A DNA stretch of 64,000 nt from NCBI GenBank assembly GCA_027704905.1, contig CM051005.1, positions 25,422,254-25,486,253 of the forward strand, written 5' to 3'. Both the position numbers and the translations under genes were made by a program. Shown one piece after another: positions 1 through 53,955 of the stretch. Position 1 is the first letter of the stretch; each line of letters starts with the position of its first letter. The notes under the pieces were generated by a model, which saw only the letters and a list, made by a program, of their open reading frames with translations, did no database searches and was not told the origin of the DNA. The DNA comes from Muraenolepis orangiensis. Lineage: Eukaryota; Chordata; Actinopteri; Gadiformes; Muraenolepididae.

Positions 1-302
1 GGAGTTCACTTTCACTTCCCCCAAAACACAAACCGCGACTTTCGGAAACCTAACTTTTACATCTGGCTGCTAACACAGATGCTAATGCTTGGGCTTTTAA
101 ACGTTTGCTTTGAACGCAGAAAGGCGAGTGTAACTCTGTAATGACCCATGCGAAGAAGAACCAATAAACAACAGGGCCAAAGTTATGACATTAAGGTTTC
201 CCATTGCTGCTCTAAAACCACAGTGTGGAATCGTGTTGTTTTTGTCCATAAACCAGTGTCCACAACATCACACTAATGGTTCCAGGCTGTCTGTCTGTGT
301 CT

Positions 303-308
<6 letters not shown>

Positions 309-350
<42 letters not shown>
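309..350. repeat. (GT)21 beside the donor of mfsd14a exon 9
   Basis: On the gene strand this is (CA)n starting about 9 nt after the donor GTCAGTGTA. Confidence 0.95.
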
Positions 351-352
<2 letters not shown>

Positions 353-358
353 ACTGAC

Positions 359-12072
<11,714 letters not shown>

Positions 12073-12179
12073 TAACTGATGTCCATCCTTGGGGTCGAGC
12101 GGGTCATTGTGGTATGGATCAGAAGAACTAATATCTGATATCTGATATCGAATATGTTGGTTGTTGATCAGTAACGTCG

Positions 12180-12480
12180 CTTGTTTAGCTCAACCAGTAG
12201 AGAGAACCAACTCGGTGACTTCCGGTCCCAACCTCACTCCTCCGGCCCCGACTTCCGGCACTACACAAATAGACCCGCCCCCTTCAGCACAGTCTACAGT
12301 CTACCGCAAGATTGGTAGACGAATGAGGAGGGACTTATGTGTGTTCGTTTGATTGGTCAATATGAATAGGAGGGACTCGTGTGTGTGAATTTGATTGGTC
12401 GATACGAATAGGCGGGACTTGTGTGTTGTTCGTTTGATTGGTTCAGCACAACGCTCGTGCTGAACAGATGTTGACGTCAT
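12180..12480 (-). promoter_or_regulatory. mfsd14a promoter region with ETS, CRE and four inverted CCAAT boxes
   Basis: This region lies 110-410 bp upstream of the mfsd14a start codon. Seen: two ETS-type sites (ACTTCCGG on +, CCGGAAGT on the gene strand) at 12218-12225 and 12251-12258; four ATTGG pentamers (CCAAT on the gene strand) at 12311-12315, 12352-12356, 12394-12398 and 12437-12441; and a perfect CRE TGACGTCA at 12472-12479. The last three CCAAT boxes sit in imperfect tandem copies of a roughly 42-bp unit. There is no TATA box at a sensible distance. The combination is typical of a broad housekeeping promoter driven by NF-Y, ETS and CREB/ATF factors. Factor occupancy is inferred. Confidence 0.55.
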
Positions 12481-12840
12481 CGCCGGTTCCGTAGGTTGAA
12501 CAAAAGAGCAAAACATGCTCAATGAAAGTATACAATACATACATTAATACATATTAAAATATATATATATTTAATATATATAAAATATATATTTATATAT
12601 AAATATTTTTTTTTTACGCTCAATATAAAAAACAATACATACGTATGTATGTATTGTTTACTTCTATTCAGCGTGTTTGATATACTATATACACAATATA
12701 TATTTATTTATAATAAATATGTAACATATATAATATATAATATATATTATATATCTATATATTAGATATATATATATATCGATATCGATATCAATGCTCA
12801 GTAACCTCACTTAACCCAGTTTATATGCACATTGAAGGGC

Positions 12841-13537
12841 TACATCAAAATATTGCACTACATATTTTAATTTCTATTATCTTAATAATTTTATTTAGGC
12901 CGAATGCAAAAGCCAAGTTGCACCTTCGCCATTTTTTTAAGACGCAAATAAAGTGTTTTGTTTGAGACAATACAGAAATATATTTTCATGGCTAGAAAAC
13001 GTACAAACACGCAGGACAAAATGCACAGACATGATGCAAGGACATCTCTCCAATAACGAGAAATAATATGAGTTAAATTCAGTCAAAAGAGGCAAAAGCT
13101 GCTCCTTTGAGTGCCACTGAATCCACAGACCATCATCATTGTAACCGGAACATTTCCACAGTGAAAATAACCAAGAATTTAGATAAAGGACATGCAAGTT
13201 ATTACCTGCACCCTCAGAAAACATAAAACACCCAGTCTAAAATGTGATCTCACAGACTACAAGACAATAACAATAACTTTATCCTGCGCAAAGGTCGTTT
13301 AAAGGCAATCTAGCGGGATATCAAATAAATCACCAATTCCCCTGACCGACTTGAATTGAAAAGGTGCCAACTCCTAGTGTGGAAAACATTAAAAAGGACT
13401 CTTTCAATTTATATAAAATAACTAATATATATATATTAAAAATACTGCAGAAAACGGTCACAAAATCTCTCCAATCACGTACACAAATAAAGTTGAGGGA
13501 CTAAATCCCCAGCGGCTTTAAACTCTCTTTCTTTCTT

Positions 13538-13579
<42 letters not shown>

Positions 13580-13610
13580 CGCCCTGGAGGGTGTCTTCTC
13601 CAGCTGCTGC
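12841..13610 (-). other. Probable myo9b 3' untranslated region
   Basis: Downstream of the myo9b TGA lies a CT tract (about 13524-13577, AG on the transcript) and then AT-rich sequence without coding signals. AATAAA on the gene strand occurs at 12895-12890, a plausible polyadenylation signal about 720 nt past the stop. Several other AATAAA-like hexamers occur in the AT-rich DNA below it, so the exact end is uncertain. Confidence 0.35.
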
Positions 13611-45011
<31,401 letters not shown>

Positions 45012-45597
45012 CCTGGAGGAACATAAAACAATAATGCAACCAATCGCTTTAGAGTAGACTCTGGACTCTTCTATAAAAACATCAAAACATTCAAATATAG
45101 ATATCAGGAAACCTGTAACAGATCAAACATCATCATCAAAAAGGGTGAGAGGAATAATGCGCAAGTTCACATTTTAAAAAGGAGCTTTTAAGAGACTTAA
45201 AACGAGTCAAGTAGGTAAACTATTGACAACAACAAGTGTCAAAATTAAATGTACACGCATACAAACTTAAAACAATGTCAAATGTTCGGTTAACGGTACA
45301 TATGTCAATATGAGAAGTACAAAAAAAAAAGAATAAAGAAGAAAAACACACATCCTTACTTTGGCGAGAGCAGTGTTCATTTCATTCCTGAAGTATAAAA
45401 CATTCCTGATAATAATAAAGTCACCTGCTGGACGCCTTGTTGTCACACCAATAAAGTTCAAGACTCCGAGAGTTAAAAACGAAATGTCAAACTACGTTCA
45501 CATGCTTTTCAATGAGCAAAATAATTATTATTAATTACATAAAAAATTAAATCCGTTCAGAGCGCAAAAAAAAAGGACTTCCTAGATTTTCTAAAAC

Positions 45598-45680
45598 ACG
45601 CTCCGTCGTCGGCTCGCCTAGAAACCGTCAAGTCAGAGATAAAGAGGTGAGGACAGAACTTCCGGTCCGTTTGTTTGGAC
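45598..45680 (-). promoter_or_regulatory. Candidate myo9b promoter (ETS site), duplicated upstream
   Basis: A small CpG-containing patch about 600 bp upstream of the myo9b ATG contains GTCGTCGGCTCGCC and an ETS site ACTTCCGG at 45658-45665. A clear AG acceptor just before the ATG implies a non-coding first exon further upstream, and this patch is the best candidate for its location. A diverged second copy of the patch is at 46497-46575 (ETS site 46548-46555). Confidence 0.35.
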
Positions 45681-46349
45681 ATTAAAAGTCCTTATGGGCA
45701 ACTCCCCTATAAGAACTGTTTGAGATTTTAAATCTAGATCTGGTTTATTTACAGTCACATGTATAATAAGGTACAATGTACAAAAGTGTACAATGTACAT
45801 GCGAAGATGTGCTCACAATTACAGAAATATATACAGGTTACACAAGAATACACAAGAATACACAAAAGTACACGTAACAAATGTAGAAGTTACAAAATGA
45901 CAAGTACCAAAAACCACAACAATTAATTCGCAACTGTACATATTTACATAATTGCAGACAGTATCAATATAAATATAGCAGTATAAACAGTGGAACAGTA
46001 TACATATACATATCAAGTGTTAAGTGAGGTGCAAAGTTTAAAGTGTCATTGTTGTAAACCAATACGAATATTTCTAAAAAAAATAAGTCTGTTGCATGTA
46101 AAGAGATGACCATCCCACAGGTTTATAACAAGGATTGTTAGACGTTGTAATGAATGGACATACTTTACTTAACTCAATATAATATGTCATGGATCCATCA
46201 AGCCTAAATAAGCCTAAAAATAAATTGAAATTAAATAGTTATTTTTCCTTAGTTTCCACATCTTATTATGGTCTCAAGATACCAGTCCAACACAATAAGG
46301 CATTATGCAACCCAAATTGATAGTCGTCATCACGTTTTGCATTACATCA

Positions 46350-46350
<1 letters not shown>

Positions 46351-46430
<80 letters not shown>
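46351..46430. repeat. (TA)40 microsatellite
   Basis: Between the two copies of the 0.75-kb duplication, in the myo9b/zinc-finger spacer. Confidence 0.97.
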
Positions 46431-46436
<6 letters not shown>

Positions 46437-47340
46437 GATTGTATGATTATATAATGTTATATCATTGTCATTATGCTGTTTACCACCCTTTCCTCTGTCG
46501 TCGGCTCGCCTTAAACCGTCAAGTCAGAGACAAGAGGTGAAGACGTAACTTCCGGTCAGTTTGACGGACATTAAAAGTCAAAGGGGAACCCCCCCATAAC
46601 AACAAGCAGTGTTTGAGATGTGAGCTCTAGATCTGGTTTATTTGTCACATAATAACACAGAATAGTGTACAATGTACAAACGTGTACAATGTACACTGAA
46701 AATGTTATTGCGGAGATGTGCTCAAAATTACAGGAATATACAGGTTACAAAAATTACAAAAAATTACAAATATTACAAAATTACAAGAATAACAAGAATT
46801 ACAAAAGTAACAAAAAACAAAAATAAAAAGTACACGTTACAAATGTAGAAGTTACAAAATGACCACAACAATTAATACGCAACTGTACATATTTACTTAA
46901 TTGCAGACAGTATAACAATATAAATATAGCAGTATAAACAGTGGAACAGTGGAAAGTTTAAAGTGTAGTTTTAATTTTTGTAAACCAACAAGAATATTTT
47001 TTTAAATAGGTCTGTTGCATTTAAAGAGATGCCCATCCCACAGGTTTATAACAAGGATTGTTAGACGTTGTGATGTATGGACATACTTTATTTGACTAAA
47101 GGTAAAGTGTCATGGGTACATCAAGACTAAATAAAAAATAAATAAAAATAAAATGGTTCAACATATTTCCTTAGTTTCCACATCTTGTTTTGGTCTCAAG
47201 ATACCAGTCCAACACAAACCGGTATTATGCAACCTAAATTGATAGTCTTCATCACTGTCACAATGCTTGATTGTTATATTATACTTAATTAATTATACTT
47301 AATTAATATAACTGCTAAATTATATAACTTTCACTTTCAT

Positions 47341-47610
47341 AACATTGTCATAAACATTACATACTTTGCTGGACTTTCTGGACTCATCACAGTTACTGCT
47401 CTGTACTGCACTGTATTCATGATGCTGCTGCACTACTGGCACTTTAAATGTTTTGAAAGATTTTTGTAAAAAAACTAAAAACAAAACATGTACATATAAT
47501 TATATATTATATATTTTTATGGTGTTTTTGAGATTTATACTGTGGGAGGGAATGGGGAGTAAGCATTCCTATGTACTTGTTACAAATGGCAAAATAAAAA
47601 TCTTGTAACT
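47341..47610 (+). mobile_element. Retroposon 3' end (family A)
   Basis: It shares GGACTTTCTGGACTCAT and TGTATTCATGATGCTGC with 63215-63515, and ends GGGAATGGGGAGTAAGCATT followed by an AAATAAAAATCTTG tail. Shorter copies of the end are at 1268-1325 (+), 18570-18620 (-), 27205-27262 (-) and 33868-33925 (-). The polarity and A-rich tail point to a LINE-like 3' UTR. Confidence 0.6.
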
Positions 47611-47837
47611 TGTATCTTGTATATCATTATATCATCTTATATGATTAGAATCTTATATCATTATCATTATACTGTTTACCACCCTTTCCTCAGCAACTGG
47701 ATTATCTGTACTACACTAAACACTTTGCACTTTACATTTTATACTGCTATACTAATACTGTTATATTTATTCTTAGTAATTCTTTGTAACCTGTATATTC
47801 CTGTAATGTTGAGCACAACTTTGGAGCTGGCAGTCAC

Positions 47838-48600
47838 ATTTTACTGTACACTGTACACTGTAACGTATACACGTGACAAATAAACCATCTATAGTATAGT
47901 ATAAAAAGAATATAATATAATATAATAACATTTCACTGTACATTGTAACTTATACACGTGACAAATAAACCACATCTATATTATAGTATACATATAATAT
48001 AATATAATATAATATAATATAATATAATATAATATAATAACATTTCACTGTACACTGTACCTTATACTTGCTACAAATAAACAACATCTATATTATAGTA
48101 TATATATATATAATATTAAATAATATCATATTATATTATAATAACATTTCACTGTACATTGTACACTGTACCTTATACATGTGATAAATAAACCACATCT
48201 ATAGTATAGTATATCAATAATATAATATAATGTGATAACATTTCACTGTACATTGTACACTGTACCTTGTACATGTGACAAATAAACCACATAGTATAAT
48301 ATATATATATATCATATAATATCATATAATATTATATAATAACATTTCACTGTACATTGTACACTGTACCTTATGAATGTGACAAATAAACCGCATATAT
48401 AGTATAGTATACATATAATATTAAACAATATTATATGATATTATATAATAACGTTCCACTCTGCATTGTACACTGTACCGTATACATGTGACAAATAAAC
48501 CACATCTATAGTATAGTATACATATATAATATATAATAACATTTCATTGTACACAGGAACCTTATACATAGAAATACAAATAAACCAAATCTGAATCTTG
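47838..48600 (+). repeat. Tandem array of a retroposon 3' tail, about 8 units of roughly 100 bp
   Basis: The motif AACATTTCACTGTACA, a GTACACTGTACC variant and then GTGACAAATAAACCACAT recurs starting near 47838, 47929, 48039, 48142, 48236, 48343, 48449 and 48539. Units are separated by AT-rich spacers such as TATAGTATAGTATA. The last unit ends CTGAATCTTGAATCTG. Single minus-strand copies of the same tail occur near 21740-21800, 45730-45800 and 46630-46700, so it is a dispersed LINE- or SINE-like 3' end that has become a tandem array here. Confidence 0.75.
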
Positions 48601-48816
48601 AATCTGTTTCTGACTTGGAGCGATGCGATAGGGGGGCTTTTACTTTGAAGAAGGTACTACCGGAAGTATTCCAGGCCAGAGGCAGAGACAGAGACAGAGA
48701 CAGGAAACAGGAGGGAGACCCCTACTAATATCTCCAACGTTGATATAACAGTACTCACAATAATAATTATAATAATAATAACAACACTAATAATACTACT
48801 AATAATAATACTAATA
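48600..48816 (+). promoter_or_regulatory. Zinc-finger gene promoter and 5' UTR
   Basis: An ETS consensus CCGGAAGT is at 48660-48667, followed by a short GAGACA repeat (about 48683-48702) and an (AAT)n-rich leader up to the ATG at 48817-48819. No TATA box is at a clear position. The region lies head to head with myo9b. The placement of the transcription start near 48.67 kb is an inference. Confidence 0.4.
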
Positions 48817-49007
48817 ATGTCTCAGCTCCAGTCGATGAGGGCTCTGATGAACCAGATGATGACCACCGCGGTGGAGACCTTATTCGAGGAGTTCCAGAGG
48901 ACGGTGACCGACTACGAGAACGAGATAGTCCGACTAAAGGGAGAGAAGGAGTGTAAATGTAGGCTTCTACACTCTGCTTTTACTATTTATGTGTATATTG
49001 TATGTGT

Positions 49008-49039
<32 letters not shown>

Positions 49040-51678
49040 TAGTTCTATATTTATATTTGCATGTTGTACTTTTCTTTTTTTAGTCGCTGTGTTGGGTCAT
49101 ATTGGACGGTTGTGTTCCTTCCAATGCGTTACACACAGGGTTCTTAACTGATTTATAATAAAGTATTTTATAAACTGGCCGACACTATATGATATATGAA
49201 GGTTATAAGTGTCATTTGTCGGTGTTTAAATCCTCTCCTCAGTCTTGAAGTACGTAAGTAAGTAATTCGTGCTTCATCCAAGAGCTGTGTTGACGGCGCC
49301 CAGCTGGAATAACCTGTCTGTCTGTCTGTCTCTGCCTATGTCTGTCTGTCTCTGCCTATGTCTGTCTGTCTGTCTCTGCCTATGTCTGTCTGTCTCTGCC
49401 TATGTCTGTCTGTCTGTCTCTGCCTATGTCTGTCGGTCTGTCTCTGCCTATGTCTGTCTCTGTCTATCTGTCTCTGCCTAGGTCTGTCTGTCTATCTCTG
49501 CCTATGTATGTCTGTCTGTCTCTGCCTATGTCTGTCTGTCTATCTCTGCCTATGTATGTCTGTCTGTCTCTGCCTATGTCTGTCTGTCTATCTCTGCCTA
49601 TGTATGTCTGTCTGTCTCTGCCTATGTCTGTCTGTCTGTCTCTGCCTATGTCTGTCTGTCTCTGCATATGTCTGTCTGTCTGTCTCTGCCTATGTCTGTC
49701 GGTCTGTCTCTGCCTATGTCTGTCTCTGTCTATCTGTCTCTGCCTAGGTCTGTCTATCTCTGCCTATGTCTGTCTGTCTCTGCCTATGTCTATCTGTCTC
49801 TGCCTATGTCTGTCTGTCTATCTGTCTCTGCCTATGTCTGTCTGTCTCTCTGCCCTTCTCTCTCTCTCTCCCTATATATATATATATATATATATTTATT
49901 TATTTATTTATTTATTTATACACACATACTACTCAATGAAATATTTCAAGTGAGGTAAACAAGAATGAATGTACCCGTTTAACCATGAGCCACGTGTGAG
50001 TGTGTTGTGATGTGTTTAGTCGCCGTCTATAAGCCGGTTCTCACACCTCGTTTCATATCATGGGCCGTTCAGTTGCTAAAAATAGATTGAGTCACCTTTA
50101 TTGGACATGTATAAACCAACTGTAACTCGGATAATGTGTAATACACAAACAATAACTGACGTAGACTTTTTTTTACGGAGAAACACTCAGACTCAGTCAA
50201 AAAATCGAATAGATGCCACAACATGACCTATATATACTATACTATACTGTACTTTACTAACCATAACCACCTGTCCCTCACCTGATGCTGCTCCATACTC
50301 AGTGGCAAATGTTTACCTGTAGAAATGTCACCCCCAAGTGGTCACTAGAGGTAATCACGAGTAGGTCGATACATTAAGGCAATTAATTTTTTTCACCTGT
50401 AGTGCATTTTACATTTAAAACAAGACACAGAAAAAGCTACAATGCTTTACAAGTGTCAATGACCTATATATATACCTGTGTATATATACAGTGAATCAAA
50501 ATTCCACAGCTTATTCACCAAGAATTCACCTTCTCTATTTATGCAAATCATTTTTTTATTACATTTTGATCCATCATTGACACTTCTTGCGTCTTGGCTT
50601 CTCCTTCCCTCACCCTATTATTAGAGCAATATACAAAAACAAAAAACATTGCTGTAATAAATGTCAAATAGCATCTCTGTATGCCTCTGTATGGCAAAAT
50701 GTCGAAGGTTATTAAGTTTCATTCTTCCTTCCAGGCTTCCAGCAGTCCTGGTCCCCAGAGCAGCTGGAGCTCAACCTCACTGGACCAATCCGGGTTGCAC
50801 CTGAGACCCCGCCCCCTAAAGACGAACCGCAGGAAGTTGCCCACAGGCCAGTGGAGACCGACTTCCAACGCATCGAAGAAGAACTCAAACAGTTAATCCA
50901 AAGCCCGAAAGAAGTCAACCTCCATTTCATCAAGGACGAACCGGAGGACGAGTTCCAGAGGCCAGAGGGGATCCAGAGAAATCCCGTCGAAGAAATCGAG
51001 TCAGCCGACAGTCTGTTTTGGAGTTTACTGTCGGAGAACGACCCCGAGAGACGATCGTTCCCCTACAGGGACCCGATGGAGAGGCGAGGGGCCGAGCCCC
51101 CTCAAGCCACCACCTCACTGCAGCAGCAGCAGCAGCAGCATGAAAGCCCAAACCTCCACACGCCAGGTCAAGGGTCACAGCAAGCCCCCGCCCGGGTCTA
51201 CGTCTGCCCGGTGTGCAGCAAAGGCTTCACCGGCAGCTGCAAGCTGAACATCCACATGCGGGTGCACACGGGGGAGAAGCCCTACGCCTGCGCGCAGTGC
51301 GGCAACCGCTTCAGCCAGAGCGGCGCCCTGAAAGCCCACATGAAGGTGCACAGCGGCGAGAGACCCTACCGCTGCGCCTCCTGCGACAAGAGCTTCGTCA
51401 ACAAGTGCAACCTCACCAAGCACGTGCAGGTGCACAGCGCGCACAAGCCCTTCGGCTGCTCCGTGTGCGGCAAGCGGTTCAACTTCAAGCAGGCGCTGAA
51501 GGTGCACGCCGGCCTCCACGTGAGCGCCAAGCCCTTCGCCTGCCCCCGCTGCGGCCGCGGCTTCTGCGCCAAGTCCAGCCTGGTGGTGCACATGAGGCAC
51601 CACTGCGCCGCGGCCAGAGAGTGGACGGGCGCTCTGCTGCCGGAGCCCGGGATGTGTCTAGATCAACAGCCCCTGTGA
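48817..51678 (+). CDS. Five-finger C2H2 zinc-finger protein, two exons
   Basis: Exons 48817-48958 and 50735-51678 (donor T|GTAGGC, acceptor TTCCTTCCAG|GC, phase 1) give 361 residues plus TGA. The N-terminus (SMRALMNQMMTTAVETLFEE, then VTDYENEIVRLKGEKE) is an amphipathic, probably coiled-coil segment seen at the start of many teleost zinc-finger genes. The middle is acidic with two KDEP motifs, one inside a SUMO consensus (FIKDE), and a run of seven glutamines. Five consecutive C2H2 fingers occupy about residues 208-345: YVCPVCSKGF, YACAQCGNRF, YRCASCDKSF, FGCSVCGKRF, FACPRCGRGF, each with C-X2-C-X12-H-X3-H. Linkers are HTGEKPY, HSGERPY, HSAHKPF and HVSAKPF. A nuclear sequence-specific DNA-binding role is inferred from the fingers. 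I cannot name the orthologue. The finger exon is very GC-rich at third positions. Confidence 0.88.
49310..49870 (+). repeat. TCTG-rich minisatellite in the zinc-finger gene intron
   Basis: Repeats of TGTCTGTCTGTCTCTGCCTA in several higher-order arrangements; a block of about 320 bp near 49358 reappears near 49640. It accounts for the VCLSLPMS-type ORFs. Confidence 0.9.
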
Positions 51679-52256
51679 CCCTTAAGACGGTGACCCTTAA
51701 GACGGTGACGCATAACAAGTTGACCCATAAGACGGTGACCCTTGAGAAGTTGATTCTTAAGACGGTGACCCTTAAGACAATGACCCTGAAGGCGGTGACC
51801 CATAAGATGGTGACCCGCATAAGATGGTGACCCACCATAAGATGGTGACCCTTAAGAGAGTGACCCCAGGTGGTGAACCGTGGGACGGTGACCCTTAAGA
51901 CCGTGATCCATAAGATGGTGACCCGCCGGCCTGTGACCCTTAAGACGGTGACCCTTAAGGCGGTGACCTGTAAGACGGTGACCCATAAGATGGTGACCCT
52001 TAAGACAGTGACCCTTAAGGTGGTGACCCTTAAAACAGTGACCCTTAAGGCGGTGACCCTTAAGGCAGTGAAGACGGTGACCCATAAGATGGTGACCCTT
52101 AAGACGGTGACCCTTAAGGTGGTGACCCTTAAGATGGTGACCCTTAAGACGGTGACCCTTAAGACGGTGACCTTTAAGAAGGTGACCCTTAAGGCGGTGA
52201 CCCGTGAGGCGGTGACCCTTAAGGCGGTGACCCTTAAGACGGTGACTCCCCTGGAG
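51663..52256 (+). repeat. 15-bp minisatellite, about 39 units, beginning at the zinc-finger stop codon
   Basis: The unit is GTGACCCTTAAGACG with variants (GCG, GTG, AAG or ATG at the end). The first unit supplies the TGA stop of the zinc-finger gene (51676-51678). The unit length is a multiple of three, so the array is open in one plus frame (VTLKT repeats) and one minus frame, which explains the long spurious ORFs here. It forms the start of the gene's 3' UTR. Confidence 0.92.
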
Positions 52257-52259
52257 TAG

Positions 52260-53080
52260 TGACTGATGAAGAAAGACATTGTGTTTTCGTGAAACTTTTC
52301 ATCCAGGGTTTTATTTATTTTATATTTTCATCCTCCAAGCAATACATATCGTGTCATATGACATCAAAATGAATAGCTTTTTCAGATTTAGACAAAAGTT
52401 ATATGAGGAAATTTAACATACATCGTAAAGTGATCTTGTTAATGTTTTGTTTTGTTCTTGGAGCAGCCACCAGATGGCACTCACGTGCTTGTCTCCATCC
52501 TAAACCCGATTAGGCTTCTCTGCACAAGATCAATAGAAAGTGAGTCCCCCCCAGCCATCTGTTGCTGGATTCAGTATTTCCTGAGCGAGGCAATTAACTT
52601 GAGGAAAATGGGTGCAATTTGACATGCAAAGTGCAGCGCTTTGGTTAGCAGGATGTGATGTCATCGAGCCCCCCCCCCCTGCCCCTCCCCTCCCCCCCCC
52701 CCCCCCCCCCACAAACCAAATCAAAACAGCATTTGCAGGCTTTCCACAGATCTGAAAAATCTGTAAATAATTGGTCACATCTATTTTCTAAATCAATTAC
52801 AGAATGCCTCTCCCACTCACTGATAATATGTATTGTTTCAACATTTGAAGTGGATCATCTAACCGTTTCACTGGACCAAGAAAGTCCTGTTTTATGTTAC
52901 AATAAACCGTTGGGTAAAATTCTCCCTAACCCAATGTCATTTTTTGTTTTTTTCTTCAATTCTGGTTATTGAAAAGTTTGTCTTTAGTATAATTTAACCC
53001 TGATACTGTAGTGTAATGTGAAGGTTATTAGTTGAAACCATAAGCCAGACAGATGTGCTCACTGTCTAAATCTAAATCTG
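52260..53080. other. Zinc-finger gene 3' flank, no gene
   Basis: Non-coding sequence with C-runs at about 52670-52711. AATAAA at 52901-52906 is a candidate polyadenylation signal for the zinc-finger gene, giving a 3' UTR of roughly 1.2 kb that includes the minisatellite. Confidence 0.35.
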
Positions 53081-53089
53081 GAGGATTGA

Positions 53090-53300
53090 ATCCTCTTTAT
53101 TGGTCCCGTACATGTACACACACACAGGGAAATGTGGTTCTCTGCATCTAACCCATCCTAGTATGAGGAGCAGTGGGAAGCTATTGAACGTATATACAGC
53201 GGAGCAGTGTAGGGAACTGGTGCCATGCTCAAGGGCGCACAGGTATTTCGGAGACTTGAACCTTTAGGTTCCCAAGCCAAGTCCCAACCGACTGCGGACC
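53090..53300 (-). mobile_element. tRNA-derived SINE (family 1), second copy
   Basis: It shares CATCTAACCCATCCTAGTAT-type body and the B-box-like GGTTCAAGTCTCCG (minus strand) with 4085-4358. Head at about 53270-53300, tail toward 53090. Confidence 0.6.
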
Positions 53301-53731
53301 CCAAACTGAATGCTGTGCACGTTTCCCTATCCATTCTGATGAGTATAAGGAACCACAGCAAATATCACAAAACGTGATCGGCAGAGACCGGTTATTCATT
53401 ACATCTAGTGTACATCGAGTGTACTATTGTTTTAATGCTAAAGTTATCCGGTTTTTGGATATTACATAATAAGATATGTTGTATTATTGTGTATTATGTT
53501 GTAAATGTACTCCTATGCTGTTCATTAAGAAGTTTACTGCCATAAATCAATGACCAGAGGCCCAACATTTAGGTGCACCTACAAAATCACAAGTGGACTT
53601 TACTAGGATTTAAAGGTTTACTGTCTTCAATGTTTTATTATGAATACATGAATACACACATTACATCAAATTTAAGCATATTAACATTATCTCATGAATC
53701 AGATCCTGGTTTACAGGTAGGTCCCATGTGG

Positions 53732-53955
53732 TGAATGGTAAATGGAATGCATTTATATAGTGCTGTCCTAACCAGTGTGGCCACTCAAAGCGCTTTACAA
53801 GTCAAGCCCTCACCCACACTCACCCATTCATACACACATTCATCCACCGAGGGCGGAGTCAGCCATGCAAGGAGACAGCCAGCAGGAGCCGGGGGATCGA
53901 ACCAGCAACCGTCCGGTTCTCAGACGACCTTGCTCTACCTCCTGAACTACTGCCC
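53732..53955 (-). mobile_element. tRNA-derived SINE (family 2)
   Basis: On the minus strand it starts GGCAGTAGTTCAGGAGGTAG (A box) with B box GGTTCGATCCC at 53903-53893, followed by the body and the tail CTTGTAAAGCGCTTTGAGTG. Both RNA polymerase III promoter boxes are well preserved. Fragments of the same family are at 34283-34366 (plus) and about 25335-25370. Confidence 0.75.

Larger units (their letters stand above)
45598..47257. repeat. Tandem duplication, two copies of about 0.75 kb
   Basis: Copies run 45598-46335 and 46490-47257. The shared order is the GTCGTCGGCTCGCC/ETS patch, a segment TAGATCTGGTTTATTT, a GTACAATGTACA-rich part, GAAGATGTGCTC or its variant, the block around GGATTGTTAGACGTTG (46118 versus 47041), and TCCAACACAA near the end. 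Spacing shifts from 892 to 923 bp through small indels. A (TA)n tract at about 46351-46430 separates the copies. Most of each unit is a minus-oriented retroposon tail, but its start is the candidate myo9b promoter. Confidence 0.75.

Noticed and set aside
45267..45461. Possible upstream coding start for myo9b on the minus strand
   Set aside because: Sequence lacks similarity to the family; the AG acceptor before the ATG at 45011 points to a non-coding leader exon, although a GTAAGG donor near 45358 could belong to it.
49358..49958. Overlapping long frames reading CLSLPMSVCL in three phases
   Set aside because: TCTG minisatellite in the zinc-finger intron, not coding.
51175..51603. 142-codon minus-strand frame opposite the zinc fingers
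   Set aside because: Shadow of the C2H2-coding strand; alanine/valine-rich with no motif.
51485..52279. 264-codon minus-strand frame with RVTVL repeats
   Set aside because: Antisense of the zinc fingers plus the 15-bp minisatellite; a three-base-multiple unit keeps it open.
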